Assembly (NCBI GenBank): GCA_026214975.1 | Contig: CM047805.1 | Coordinates: 191,093,620 to 191,157,619, forward strand | DNA length: 64,000 nt | Origin: Gentiana macrophylla | Lineage: Eukaryota; Streptophyta; Magnoliopsida; Gentianales; Gentianaceae | Direction of reading: 5' to 3' | Part shown: piece after piece, positions 1 through 11,015 of the stretch | Position numbering within the stretch: the first letter of the stretch is position 1 | Layout of the letters: each line of letters starts with the position of its first letter | Notes under the pieces: model-generated | What the model saw: only the letters and a program-made list of their open reading frames with translations | What the model was told of the DNA's origin: nothing | Database searches by the model: none | Program-made: the position numbers and the translations under genes

Positions 1-2459
1 ATTCTCCATCTACCATATGGCTTCTTGACTAGCACCGGATTTGCTAGCCACTCCGGATAGATAACTTATTTAATCATGTTGGCCTGCAACAACTTTTCTA
101 CTTCTTGCTGGACAGCCTGTATCCTCTCTGGTGCAAACGATCTTTTCTTTTGCTTTACTGGTTTCCTGGTTGGGTCGATGTTGAGCTTATGGACAGCCAA
201 CTCTGTTGACAGTCCAGGCATGTCACTTGCTTTCCATGCAAACACATCTTTGTAATATTTCAAAATTCTGACCAGCATCTATTTCTGTTCAGCGGGTATT
301 CATGATCCTATGCTGACTGTGGATTCAGGGTCCGATTCATTTATCATTATTGATTCCACAGGATCGTTGGATTGCCAGCTCTTTTCTTCATCTGGAACAA
401 GATCTTCCATTGTCACCTGTTGCACCTTCATTTTTCCACTAATTGTGGCCGTATAGCAATTCTTGGCAGCATCCACATCCCCTTTAACGGTAGCTTCTCC
501 TTCAAAAGTTGGGAATTTCATATTGTTATGTGCCGGTGAAACCACTGCCCTTAGATCAATCAATACTGGTCTTCCTAGAATCACATTATAAGCTGATAGA
601 GCTTTTACCACCACATAATTGACCATCAGAGTCCTGCTCTGTGGTCCTTTGCCAAAATTCGTTAATAACTTCAACATACCTACATGATGTAAGGGGGGTC
701 CTGTAAATCCAAAAAGAGGAGTTGACACAGGAGTCAGTTCCGAATCTGTTAGCTTCATTGCTTGGAATGCACTGTAATACAAAGACGTTTATCATACGTG
801 TCCGTATCTACGCAGATTCTTCTCGACTGTGTTTTTTCGAATAACCGCTTTATTACCAAATTTCTTCGTTCTCACGATGGTCGGTAGCGCATCTCTCGGA
901 CCGTACTGAACGGTTCCCATTACTTTCTGTTTTTTCGCTTCTCCGTCTTTTTCTGAGCTACCACTTTTTTCTTTTTGGGCAGCTTTGTTAACTTCTCCTG
1001 GTCCCCCAATGATCGTATTCACTGTGTTGATTGGGGCATTTTCTCTATGCCCATCTGCATCGTGAGACGGATCTCTGTGTTTCCTTTGATTGTACCACAT
1101 TATGACCCGTTGTCTTTGTTTTTAAATTCTCTCCTTCCTCTGGGATTATCTCCCTGTGCTCGATCGATGCATTCATTGATCTTTCCTTCCATTGTTGCTG
1201 CGTCTATATCTCTGATCAGGTCCCTGCACTGTTCAGAGTCATGTCCAATATCTTTATGGTACTTGTACCACCTGGTGTGGTCTCTCTTCTCCCTTGGACC
1301 CCTCAATGGAGGAAGAGTCTTGGCGACTCCTCTTTTCCAAAATCGCCAGAACTTGGTCACGAGATCTGTTCAGAGGAATAAGGTCTCTGTCCTGCAAAGC
1401 ACCTTTTTTCCCTAACCTTTCAGAAATGGGAGCGGTTACCCTATCCCAAACAGATTTCCTCTTCTTATCAGACCTATCCTCACTTTTTCCTTTTTTGGAA
1501 TCCCTGTGGGATTCCTCTCTTTTGGCTCTGTTAGCCTCTTCCCCCTGACAATGTCTATATGCAATTTCCAGACATTCTTCCATTGTACTCGGATTCTTGC
1601 TGCTCAGCTTTGCATGTAACCGTCCTTCTTTGAGACCTGCCACGAAAGATGCTACCAAGAATTTATCATCCAGATCTGATATCTGGGATGATTCTCCGTT
1701 GAATCTCTTGATAAACTGCAACACCGTTTCATCACTTTTTTGCCTAATTGTCAGCAAGTACGTCCGGTTTCTCTGGAAAGGTCTTGCTGCGATGAATGCA
1801 TGCATGAACTTTCTGGTCAGGGTGGGGAAATCTGGTATGGATCTGGGGTTCAACTTGTTGAACCAATCTCTTACCTTTCCTGTGAGAAGAGTTGCGAATG
1901 CCCTGCATTTCATCTCTTCTGGAGCGTTATACAAATTCATGTGTTGGATGTACTGATGCATATGGTCATATGGATCCTTAGTTCCATCATATGCTTGAAT
2001 CTTTGGGATTTTAAATCCTGAAGGACACGGAAATGCATCGATGTCTTCAGTGAAAGGAGACACCAGCCTAAATTCATCTTGCTTAGGCTTGAGCATAGCG
2101 TCCAACTCTGCTCTGGCGTTATCACCACCTAGGTGAGTAACTACCACTCGTATGCTAGATTTTGCTTCCTAATTTTCTTTCTTGGCAGTTTGAAGCGGAG
2201 TATGTGCCTCAGAAACATCATTATCTTGATTTCTCGCTTTCAAAACTGCCTTAAATATGGCTTTTATCTCTTTAGCCTTGAGATTTGCAAGGTTTTCTAC
2301 CAACATCTGTTTAAATGCGTCTTGGTTGCTCGTCTGTCCTTCTTCCAAAACTCTCTTCCCGGTTTCTTGATCATTTCGACCCGGGCTTTTATCTCCGGTT
2401 TGATTTTCTTTTTCTGGGTGATTTTGTTGCTTCTTCGAATTTCCTTGATTTCTTGCCAT
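1..2459 (-). pseudogene. Degenerate gypsy gag-protease-RT reading frame
   Basis: The likely ATG is at 2457-2459 (reading MARNQG). The gag frame then runs leftward, is broken by an in-frame TAG at 2169-2171, and continues to 1254 with a typical retrotransposon gag core (RDWFNKLNP, FIKRFNGE). The nucleocapsid part (KYHKDIGHDSEQC, first zinc-ligand Cys replaced by Trp) is in a shifted frame at 1100-1360. The frame returns at 792-1100. The protease region at 300-782 keeps the downstream motif YNVILGRPVL, but the Asp-Thr-Gly site near 804-812 is damaged: two stops in frame, and a DTD-like remnant in another frame. The frame at 66-278 is the usual lead-in to reverse transcriptase (YKDVFAW). The element cannot encode its own proteins. 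Confidence 0.8.
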
Positions 2460-2513
2460 TTGTTCTGTAATAACCACTCACTAACTAGAATTAGCCCTCC
2501 TTCTAGCGCCAAA

Positions 2514-3097
2514 TGATGAAGTTGGAATATTACAATCGGGTAATTGGGTAATTCTAATTAGGAAAACAATATAAGAAAAAAAAGATTTGTGTATAATTTT
2601 GGACTGAACTCCTTGAGAGAGCTGCCTATGTATCCAATTTTGATAGCAACCGGAATCAAGTCCCCTCGTAGTTCAGGGTGTTCCTTTTGTAGCAATGGAT
2701 CGTGATTCTCTTCCTTGCGTAATGGGAAGTTATCACCGATTATCTCTATATCGTTCAGCGATCGTAGGGTCTACCCACGTCTATGAAGCGGTTGAAGTGA
2801 TCTTCGACTCGGTCTTCGTTGCACCCAAGCGAGCGAGCGTGCATGCAGAGATACTTCGTGACCGATTATTCAATACAGATATACTTCTTCTACGCAGCGC
2901 ATAATGGAACCCTGCTCCTCTAGCTATTCTCGTCAAGACTCTGCGTCCCGCCTTGCCAATCCATTATCTTGATTGTCTAACTTTGGGCCTGGCCCAGTTA
3001 TGGATAACCCGGCCCAGTGGGCCCACCTATCATCACTATGCAGACTTAAATATTCTGTTGTATGAAGGTTGTACCAGGTGGCACAATTGTTACAACA
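2514..3097 (-). repeat. 5' LTR of the gypsy element, with PBS at 2495-2511
   Basis: On the - strand the repeat begins TGTTGTAACAATTG and ends AACTTCATCA, the expected TG...CA form. Two bases later comes TGGCGCTAGAAGGAGGG (2495-2511), complementary to a tRNA 3' end terminating in GCGCCA, so it is the probable primer-binding site. The right boundary at 3097 is inferred from TG and adjacent unrelated sequence because no partner LTR is visible. Confidence 0.65.
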
Positions 3098-3299
3098 TTT
3101 CATTTTTAATCTCTCACACACAATAAAAATATATTATATATGTGAAATAGAGTAAAAATGAAAGCCTCTAAGAATTTGTTGCATCATAAAATCTCTCAAT
3201 TAGTACAACTTTCATATAACCGTTGCATCATAAAATCTCTCGACAATATATACGGAAGTATTGTATGTAAAGGATTTGTTGACATATCATTTTAAGTAG

Positions 3300-4475
3300 T
3301 ACTACCTAGACGTGACCGGTTCCGGGTCCATGGCACGACCCTCTGGTTCCGGGTCCAAAATGGCTCCGGTTCTGGGTCCAAAATGGAACCGGAACCGTCG
3401 GTTCCAATTTCTAGCCGGTTTCGCCGGTTCCCGGGAACCGGCGGGTTTGGCGGTTCCCCGGTCCTGGTCCGGGTCTCGGCGGTTCCCGGGTCCAGACGGT
3501 TCAGATCACGATTCCGATTACGGTTCCAATCACGGTTCCAAAAAATCAATTTTTTTTTTACAAAATTTGTATAACTTGCGTTAAAAATAATAATAAATTC
3601 TAATTGGTTATTAAACTATATATAATATTTAATTTCATAACTATATTTTAAAAATAAAAACACACGGCTTGTATAATATTTAATTTCATATCGATATATA
3701 ATATTTAATTTCATAACTTATATTCTAGATAATTTGTAAGTAATATGATACGGACAACCTTTCTGGATCCAATGAACCTATTTTATACGAATAAAAGAGT
3801 AGGGTGTAGTTTATTAATATTTTGTAACATTTAAAAAAAATTGTTATTCAAGTTTTACGTGTTTTATATAATTTATTTTATAATTTCATAAATCTAAACA
3901 CTAGTATGTTGTGTATTGAATAAGTGTTATAAAAAAAATTATTGGTTGCTAAACACTAGCATGTGCTCTTCCTTGTCATAATAGTTTAAATAGTAGTAGT
4001 ATTTGATTAATCAAAAGTAATTATAATATATTTAGTAAAAAGTAATAGTAAAAAACAATATATATTAGATGTTGACACTTAGTGTCACAATATATTTTTA
4101 ATCAAAAATAGTCTTTCCAACATTTTATGGTATATTTTATACATTAATTAACAACACTATTTATAAATAAAAGAATTACTAAGAAAATAAATGATGGATA
4201 CCGATTATTCTACGTAACGGTTACATTGATAAAAAATAAATTATTCAAAAATTTTGAAATAATATACGTTGGATTCAAGGTGGTCCAACTTGAAAAAAAA
4301 AAACAAAAAAAAAAAAACAACATAAAACCGCCGGTTTTCCGGCCGGTTCCGGGCCAGGCCGGGTCCGGTGGAACCTAGAACCAGATTGGACCCGTAGACG
4401 TGTGATTTGAGGCTTGGATTTGGACCCGGAACCGGAACCGGAACCGCCCAGGTCCGACCCGGATTTGAGGCTCAC
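3300..4475. mobile_element. hAT-like non-autonomous DNA element with GC-rich ends (boundaries unresolved)
   Basis: The left arm (about 3310-3540) is built of variants of GGTTCCGGGTCC. The right arm (about 4325-4470) carries the same motif inverted (GGACCCGGAACC). The AT-rich middle has no coding potential. Opposed arrays of this motif are common in the subterminal regions of plant hAT elements. I could not find a convincing terminal inverted repeat or 8-bp target duplication, so limits are approximate. Confidence 0.4.
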
Positions 4476-4544
4476 GGGTCCCAATTTTTTTTCCCTTGTT
4501 AAACCCAGACAGACCCTTTTTGTTCCCCTCGTGAATGGAAAAGC

Positions 4545-4990
4545 AAGTTTAGTACTAGCAGAAACTACAATGCACGCCATTAGATTGTACGGTGGTAAGA
4601 AAAACTTGGAGAGAAGTGATACCTCGAGAATATTGGTATGAATTCATTTCATTTGTGGGTATACCGAATTGGCTTGATTTCTGCCTTGGTGTGCATATGC
4701 TTATGCTTAAACACGACACCATCGAATTTTGGAGAATTCTTTTCCGCGAGCTGATTTCTAGTATTTGGTATTAGCAAGAACGAAGAGTTTCATCAAAATG
4801 GTGCCCAAAGACCCCCAACAATTTGTGTTTATTTCAAACTAACACGCAGGCCTCTAACTTAGACTACTTGGTCCTAATTTTGTGATGTTATTGTAATTAC
4901 AAAATCTCCTCTTTTATGTAGAGTCATGTACGCTTTTTTATTTAATAAAATATCCGGTTTATACCAAAAGATTAAGTTTAGTACTAGCAG
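4545..4990 (+). repeat. Pair of 17-bp direct repeats 429 bp apart
   Basis: AAGTTTAGTACTAGCAG occurs at 4545-4561 and exactly again at 4974-4990. The length suits a target duplication of a non-LTR retroposon, but there is no poly(A) before the second copy and no poly(T) after the first. The enclosed 412 bp has no recognisable gene; a 60-codon open frame at 4592-4774 is not convincing. Confidence 0.4.
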
Positions 4991-5148
4991 TACACTAGTA
5001 GTGTATTATTGGTTTAGCGGCAAAAAGAAATTAATGATGAAAATTTACAGAATAATTTTGTATATATATATATAGATTCTAAACTCTTGATATACTGTTT
5101 ATGTCCCAAAATGTAAATCCGTTAAACTATTTGATTTTGTGTCATATT

Positions 5149-5624
5149 CAATGTTCTAAAAGTCGGTAGGCGCTAGTCGGACATCCTGGTGGGGAGTTGG
5201 GATTAGCCGGCTAGGTAGGACCAGGCGGTTTTGGATTTTTTCTAGTTATTAATAATAATAATGGAATTGATCCCAAAAATAATGATATTAATACCCTAGT
5301 TATACTAAGTACTAACATAACATAAGTCTAAAAATTCAAGTTACAAAATAAACACATACAAACATACATGATACGTCTAAAATAAACACATTCAAAGTCA
5401 AGTACTCAAGTTTCAAAAAAAAATTATAATACAGACCACCTAGGCCGAGTTCCCTGAGTTGAGCCCGGCTATCCCGCCTTGAACCCGACTTTCCCGTTTT
5501 GAGGCCGACTAGTCCCCGACTAAGGACCGACTAGAGACCAGCCCGCTCAAACAGGTCCGACTAGTGTGTACTCGGGTCGGTGGAGGGCCGACTAGCGCCT
5601 AGGCGTCCGACTTTTTGAACACGG
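5149..5624. mobile_element. MITE, 476 bp, hAT-type 8-bp target duplication
   Basis: The left end reads CAATGTTCTAAAAGTCGG, and the reverse complement of the right end reads CCGTGTTCAAAAAGTCGG; both continue into GGCGCTAGTCGG. The flanks are GTCATATT (5141-5148) and GTCATACT (5625-5632), an 8-bp duplication with one mismatch. Inside are many CCGACTA/TAGTCGG repeats and no coding sequence. The end type is widespread in plant genomes. Confidence 0.75.
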
Positions 5625-5632
5625 GTCATACT

Positions 5633-6003
5633 ATAAGTCAATTAGAATATCAATAGAGAATTTCTTAAATTTTTTCTTTCTTTTAACCTTAATTTATTAT
5701 ACATTTACCTACTTTAAAACTATTGATTAACGAGAGTCAAATGATATTCTAAACTTTTACCATTAAGATTAATGACATATATATAATCACTTTCTTAATC
5801 CGTATGAAAAGATCTAAACGGACTTAAATTTTAGAATGAAGGTAATACTCCCTCTGTTTTTTAAAACGATCGATTTTGTTGTATTTACATGGATTTAAAA
5901 AATGATTAATATGTCTAAAATAAGTTGTGAAATGACTAATGTATCCTTCTTCTTTGAATAAATAAAAATATAAAATGACTTGGATTACTTAAGAAACCCC
6001 TCA
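5633..6003. other. Intergenic, no gene
   Basis: AT-rich sequence with no coding frame. A single Stowaway-like end (ACTCCCTCTGTTTTTTAAAA) is visible near 5848-5867; its partner was not identified, possibly because the hAT MITE at 6012-6570 inserted nearby. Confidence 0.4.
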
Positions 6004-6011
6004 TCTTCTTA

Positions 6012-6570
6012 TAGGGATGGCAATGGGTCGGGTAGGGACGGGTTTAGGCTCATTGCCAATTCGCACTCCACTCCTAAATTTTTTTACCCATCCGACCCAT
6101 ACCCGAGCGGGTATAAATAAACTCCCATACCCACCCCAACCCCAACGGGGTGAATGCAGGTAGAAGTCAGATACATGAACATGTATAAATAATTTTTAAG
6201 ACAAAATGAATTTGATTTTAAATACAAGTTAAGACATTTTGCAAATGAATGTCCTATTAGGAACTAATGTTTTTAGTCTTTTTATCGGCTTTTTTCTACT
6301 ACTTGATGAACGTTAGGTTTAGTTCTTTTCTAATTTCTACTAACCTCAAAGAAAAAGCAACGGGTAGGGTAGAGAGTGCGGGTCGGGGAATGGGTGGGGG
6401 ACGGGTAGGGTAGGGTTTTATGCTATACCGCGACTCCGACCCGATATCCGAACGGGTATAGAAATTTACCCATCTCACCCATTACCCGAATGGGTAGTTG
6501 AAAATCATACCGACGGATAGGGATATGTGGTAGAGGTGGAGGGTCGGGTTGGGCGAGATTGCCATCCCTA
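6012..6570. mobile_element. hAT-type MITE, 559 bp, perfect TSD
   Basis: The termini are TAGGGATGGCAAT and ATTGCCATCCCTA, a perfect 13-bp inverted repeat. Both sides are flanked by the 8-bp duplication TCTTCTTA (6004-6011 and 6571-6578). Subterminal regions contain GGGTCGGG/GGGTAGGG clusters typical of hAT elements. No transposase frame is present, so mobilisation would need an autonomous relative. Confidence 0.92.
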
Positions 6571-6578
6571 TCTTCTTA

Positions 6579-7120
6579 TATTAGTAAGTACGTTGAGCTT
6601 CAATTTTTACTCATGTGAACACAGATTCCCTAACATTCTGAAATGGTATTTTGGATTCCATTAATTATCGACATGGAAAATATAAAGACAATTAGGGGTA
6701 CAAGTGAAAAAAATTTATTAAATGATGTATTGGTATTGTAAAATGATAAATAAATAAAAACAAAACAAATTTTAAAAAGTAACTTAAGAAAAGACTAAAA
6801 GAGTAATATTTCTCAATTTGTACTACCTTCATCCTAAAAAATTGTTTAAATTTGAAAAAAACATTTGTCCTATAAAAAATATCAATTTAAAAAACCAATA
6901 CATCATTAAATGCTTATTTTTTAAACATACCCCTAACATAACATTTATCGTTGTATGTTCATTTTATATTCCGAAACAAACATTAATTATAAGATAGAGG
7001 TATATATGTCTATTTCTACTAAAACACAACACATTAATTCAATTTCTTAATCTACATGAATAGTACTGCGTAAAATATTTACACTTCTTATAGGACCAAG
7101 ATAGTAGTAGTATTTGTTTG
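6579..7120. other. AT-rich spacer with a possible Stowaway-like MITE
   Basis: No gene. TACTACCTTCATCCTAAAAA near 6826 and a roughly inverted end near 7090-7115 (ATAGGACCAAGATAGTAGTA) could be the ends of a degenerate Stowaway-like element. The inverted match is weak. Confidence 0.3.
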
Positions 7121-7127
7121 AACAGTA

Positions 7128-7526
7128 GGGGGTGGGAGGGTGGGTGGGTGGTGGTGAAGTTGAATTTACAAACATTCCCAATTATCAAAGCAATACAATA
7201 AAAGCATTAATTAATGAATTTGAAGTTTCAATTCCAGCTAGCTGGCGTTACTGTTTTCAAGTAAATATGCATGAATGCATGTTATATCTAAAAAGTAAAA
7301 ACTATAAATGGTGCATATATATATATATATAAATAGAAAAAAAAGAATATAAAAAAAAGAAAGAAATTCGAAAAAAAAAGGGTTAAGAAAAGTGAAGTGG
7401 ACCGGACAATGGACATAGGAACAGAGGTACGAATCCACAGAAGCTTAAATAAACGCTCCCTCCCACTTCTAGCAGTGAGCAGTATCATCGGGGCTGGTGG
7501 GTAGGGGTGGGGGTGGGGTGGGTGGG
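7128..7526 (+). other. Two G-quadruplex-forming motifs
   Basis: On the + strand 7128-7149 contains five runs of three or more G separated by single bases. 7499-7526 contains six such runs separated by one or two bases. Both fit the canonical four-tract quadruplex rule with minimal loops and stand out in an AT-rich setting. Between them is a short purine-rich stretch (about 7335-7385); no gene is recognised here. Confidence 0.6.
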
Positions 7527-7760
7527 TTATGCGGTGGAGATTTAGGCGCATGCCTGCTGCCACTGCTTGTAATTGGTGACTCTTTCTATCTATATGACAA
7601 TATTGCAGCTTTCTTTCTGTTTGACTGCTTGGTACTACTAGTACTACCTTTAATTTAATTCAATTAATTGAAAACTAAAACCCCCACGAGCATTCAACTT
7701 TACATTTAAACACTACAATTGTAACAATACACACTCTGTTTTTGATTCAAATGTAGTACT

Positions 7761-8190
7761 CTCCCACCCTTGTCTGTGCTATCCCACATTGTATGCGGGA
7801 GAAAGTCATAACCTCTTTATAAATATGAGACATACATATCTTGTCAATTTGGATTAGTCTTTTTACTCCAAACGAGGACGACGATTAAAGCAGATTAAGC
7901 CAGGATCATTTAAAAGGCCACTCAGCGTTATCGGGCCGAGTGCAGGTGGTTACATTCTCTCTCCCTTTTGTTTTTTTTTTAATTGATACGAAATATACAC
8001 AAGGACACATATTGTCCCCATTGGGACTCGAGCCTAAAACCTCCAGATTGACAACCACAGCACATACGATTGGGCCAATGCATTGTTAAACCATGTAAAA
8101 ACGCTAAGATTATCATCTTTCACATAACAGTCATTTGTATGTATGAATTAAATGTATACTAATGTGGGATAGCACATACAAGGGTGGGAG
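7761..8190. mobile_element. 430-bp element with 30-bp terminal inverted repeats
   Basis: 7761-7790 and the reverse complement of 8161-8190 match at 29 of 30 positions (both begin CTCCCACCCTTGT). No coding capacity is seen. No clear target duplication flanks it: the right side passes directly into copia integrase sequence and the left side is unrelated, so the copia part to the left was probably deleted. Inside the left repeat, ATCCCACATTG followed about 26 bp later by TTTATAAATA resembles the plant snRNA promoter pair (USE and TATA). Superfamily unknown. Confidence 0.65.
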
Positions 8191-8197
8191 AATTTAA

Positions 8198-10366
8198 ACT
8201 GGACTTATTGTGTTATTCAAGCTGTTAATTTGATTAATGTGTTGCCAACACCTATCCTGAATGAAAAATCTCCTCATGAATTGCTTTTTGGTTCTGTAAC
8301 ATCATATAAGAACATTATGGTATTTGGCTGTCTGACTTATGCTTGTAACCTACACACTGATGGTAACAAATTTGCATAGAAAAGCATAAAATATGTTTAT
8401 TTAGGTCATGCCTTAAATGTCAATGGATATTGTCTATTAAATCTGCAAACTAGACAGATTTTTATTAGTAGAGATGTAACTTCTCATTGCCTTTACCATT
8501 TATGGAGGAGCAACATTCTGAAGCCATAGATTTGCAGGAGCAAAGTGGACAGGATCATTCACCTAATCACGAACCAGAATCACAATCTAGTGTGGTTCAG
8601 AACGAAGAAATGATCAAGTTCACAATGATCCGACAATGAACGACATTCCCAAAATGGAAATGTCCACTATGACAAGAAGATCATCTAGATCAGTGGAAGT
8701 CCTCGCTTACTTGAATGACTATGTTTGTCATTCATCCAAGATCGGACCTCTCCTCATACCATTCGAGAATGTTGATTCTACAACACATTTATCTACTTCT
8801 TACAAAAACTATGTGTTAAGTGCGCAGGTCCTTACTGAACCTAGGCATTACAATGAGGCATGCAAAGATGAGGCTTGAGAAAAGCAATGCAAGATGAACT
8901 TGATGCTTTGCAATGAACTGGCACATGGGAAATTGTACCTCTACCTAAAGGAAAAACCCCTATTGGATGCATGTGGGTTTATAGAATAAAAAGACATGCC
9001 GATGGATCAGTAGAGAGGTTTAAAGCCAGGCTTGTTGCCAAAGGCTACACACAACAGTTGGGATTGGATTATCTGGTTACTTTTTCTCCTGTGGTAAAAC
9101 TCACATCAGTCAAAACTTTACTTGCTATTGCTGCTGCTAAAGGATGGAACCTACAACAACTAGATATGAATAATGCTTTTCTCCATGGGGATCTATCAGA
9201 AGAAGTTTACATGTCTATACCTCAGGGTTGCAATTCTGCCCCAGGCAATGTATGCAGACTCAAGAAATCTTTATATGGCTTGAAACAAGCCAGTAGACAA
9301 TGGAACATAAAGCTCACACAAGCTTTGCTTGAGAGGGGGGTTCAGGCAGTCAAAACAAGACTATAGCCTGTTCATAAAAGGAAAGGATGAAGAATTCATT
9401 GCCCTGCTTGTATATGTTGATGATGTGCTAGTCACCAGTCCTAACTCGGAGCATATTAAAAACTAAAAGAATTCTTAAACTCAAGATTTGGAATCAAAGA
9501 CCTAGGGAATCTTAAATACTTCCTAGGGCTGGAAGTTGCTAGATCTAAAGATGGAATAATGCTTTCACAAAGAAAATACTGTTTGGAGCTTTTAGAAGAC
9601 TACGGATACACCAATTGCAAACCAGTTCAAACCCCAATGGATACATCTCAGAAGTTACACAGTAAAGACTCACCAAAACTGGAATCAAATAGTTACTATA
9701 GAAGTTTAGTTGGAAAATTGTTATATCTTGGCATAACCAGACATGATATCACCCTAGCAACACAACAGCTGAGTCAGTTTCTTGATTCTCCCACTGAATT
9801 ACAACTCAAGGCTGCATATAGGCTTCTAAAATACCTGAAGAATGCTCCTGGACAAGGTATATTATTTTCTGCTCAAGGAACTATGGAACTAAAAGCCTAT
9901 GTGGATGCAGATTGGGCTGGATGTGAAGACACCAGAAGATCTATAACAGGATTCTCGTTTTCTTAGGCAATTCCTTAATAAGTTGGAGGTCCAAGAAACA
10001 AACCATGCCTCTCTGAAGCTCCTCGAATCGAGTCTGAGCCATGGCCATGGCTTCATGTGAGTTTCTGATGGCTAACATACTTCTTTGAAAGAATTCAACA
10101 TAAAACAGGAAAGGCCCATACCTATGTGCTGTGACAGTAAAAGTGCTCTACACATAGTGGAAAATCCTATATTCCATGAAAGGACCAAGCACATAGACAT
10201 AGATTGTCATGTGATAAGAGATAGATATCAATTGGGTTTGTTAAAACCTCTACCTATCTCTACACACCTGCAACTGGCTGATCTGTTTACTAAACCACTA
10301 GACATAAACACTTTTCAGACGCTGCTTTCATTTTATCCCTTATGCAACATATACAAGGTTAAGTAA
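8198..10366 (+). pseudogene. Copia pol remnant (integrase C-term, RT, RNase H)
   Basis: Translation shows integrase C-terminal sequence (ELLFG, VFGCLTYA), then a stop near 8378. RT is at about 8971-9366 ([37 protein letters not shown]). A frame shift near 9345-9365 precedes the catalytic YVDD at about 9413-9424. RNase H lies in two pieces at 9559-9966 (DADWAGCED) and 10085-10366 (CDSKSALHI, HERTKHIDIDCH). Multiple frame breaks and stops rule out function. Confidence 0.88.
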
Positions 10367-10384
10367 TTTCATCTTGAGAGGGGG

Positions 10385-10650
10385 TGTTGCAGCATTACAT
10401 CACAAGATGAAATAACTGGATCATTCCAGAAGCTTGTAAGTTAGTTAGTCAGTTAGGAAATCAGTTAAGTTATATCATCCTGTAACAGCCAAAAGTACCA
10501 ATATATAAGGTACCAAAGAGCAGTGTTAAAGCAACGAGTTAATTCATACTTTTCTGATATAGAACTTCAATTGTACTATTCTGCTTTCTACTCAATCAAT
10601 GAATATGCAAATGTTAATTCCAGTTTCCTGTTCTTGTTTTGGATCCATTG
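10385..10650 (+). repeat. 3' LTR of the copia remnant (right end approximate)
   Basis: It begins TGTTGCAGC directly after the polypurine tract. A TATA-like ATATATAAGG near 10500 suits an LTR promoter. The terminal CA is uncertain (10647 or 10662) because the other LTR is absent. Confidence 0.55.
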
Positions 10651-11015
10651 TCAAATTCATCAATTATGCCAGTAAATGATGATCCTCAATAGTAGAACAA
10701 ACATAAGATTGTAACCGGTAATATTTCATGCATAGTATGGTATCTCGGATAGCTATAATATATTTGAATATGAGTTTTGTTGATGGAGGCTCGCTAGGAA
10801 TTGTTAATGGATGGTAAACACTAAGGTAAAGAGATTGTCAAATGTTAAGATTGGTAAACAAGTTTAAGGCATGATTGCCAACAAAAAACAAAAACAAAAA
10901 GTTAGCGGAAATGAATGTTCTTCAGGAAGAGATTTCAGTCACTAGAGTTCAGCAAGCGGGTTTCGTGTGAAGGTAGTAAGTGTTAAGATATCATCAAAAA
11001 AATGTAAGTTCATTA
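10651..11015. other. Intergenic, no recognisable feature
   Basis: No coding frame, repeat or RNA gene was recognised in this 365-bp stretch. Confidence 0.4.

Larger units (their letters stand above)
1..3097 (-). mobile_element. Ty3/gypsy LTR retrotransposon, Tat/Retand-like, 5' part
   Basis: Reading the - strand from 3097 down, the order is a 584-bp LTR, a primer-binding site, gag, a protease remnant, and the start of reverse transcriptase, which runs off the left edge of the window. Gag content, the linker before reverse transcriptase and the LTR phrase near 2610-2640 (also seen at 33700-33750) are typical of the plant Tat/Retand/Ogre group of gypsy elements. The far LTR and target-site duplication lie outside the window, so completeness cannot be judged. 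Lineage assignment rests on remembered family resemblance, not on a search. Confidence 0.85.
8191..10650 (+). mobile_element. Ty1/copia retrotransposon, 5'-truncated
   Basis: On the + strand, 3' integrase, reverse transcriptase, RNase H, a polypurine tract (GAGAGGGGG at about 10376-10384) and an LTR start (TGTTGCAGC at 10385) follow in normal order. Gag, protease and most of integrase are missing. The element abuts the 30-bp-TIR element on its left. Confidence 0.85.

Noticed and set aside
1254..2147. Possible host gene for the long gag frame and its + strand shadows at 975-2516
   Set aside because: The - strand frame has clear gypsy gag motifs and joins protease and RT; the + strand frames are antisense shadows.
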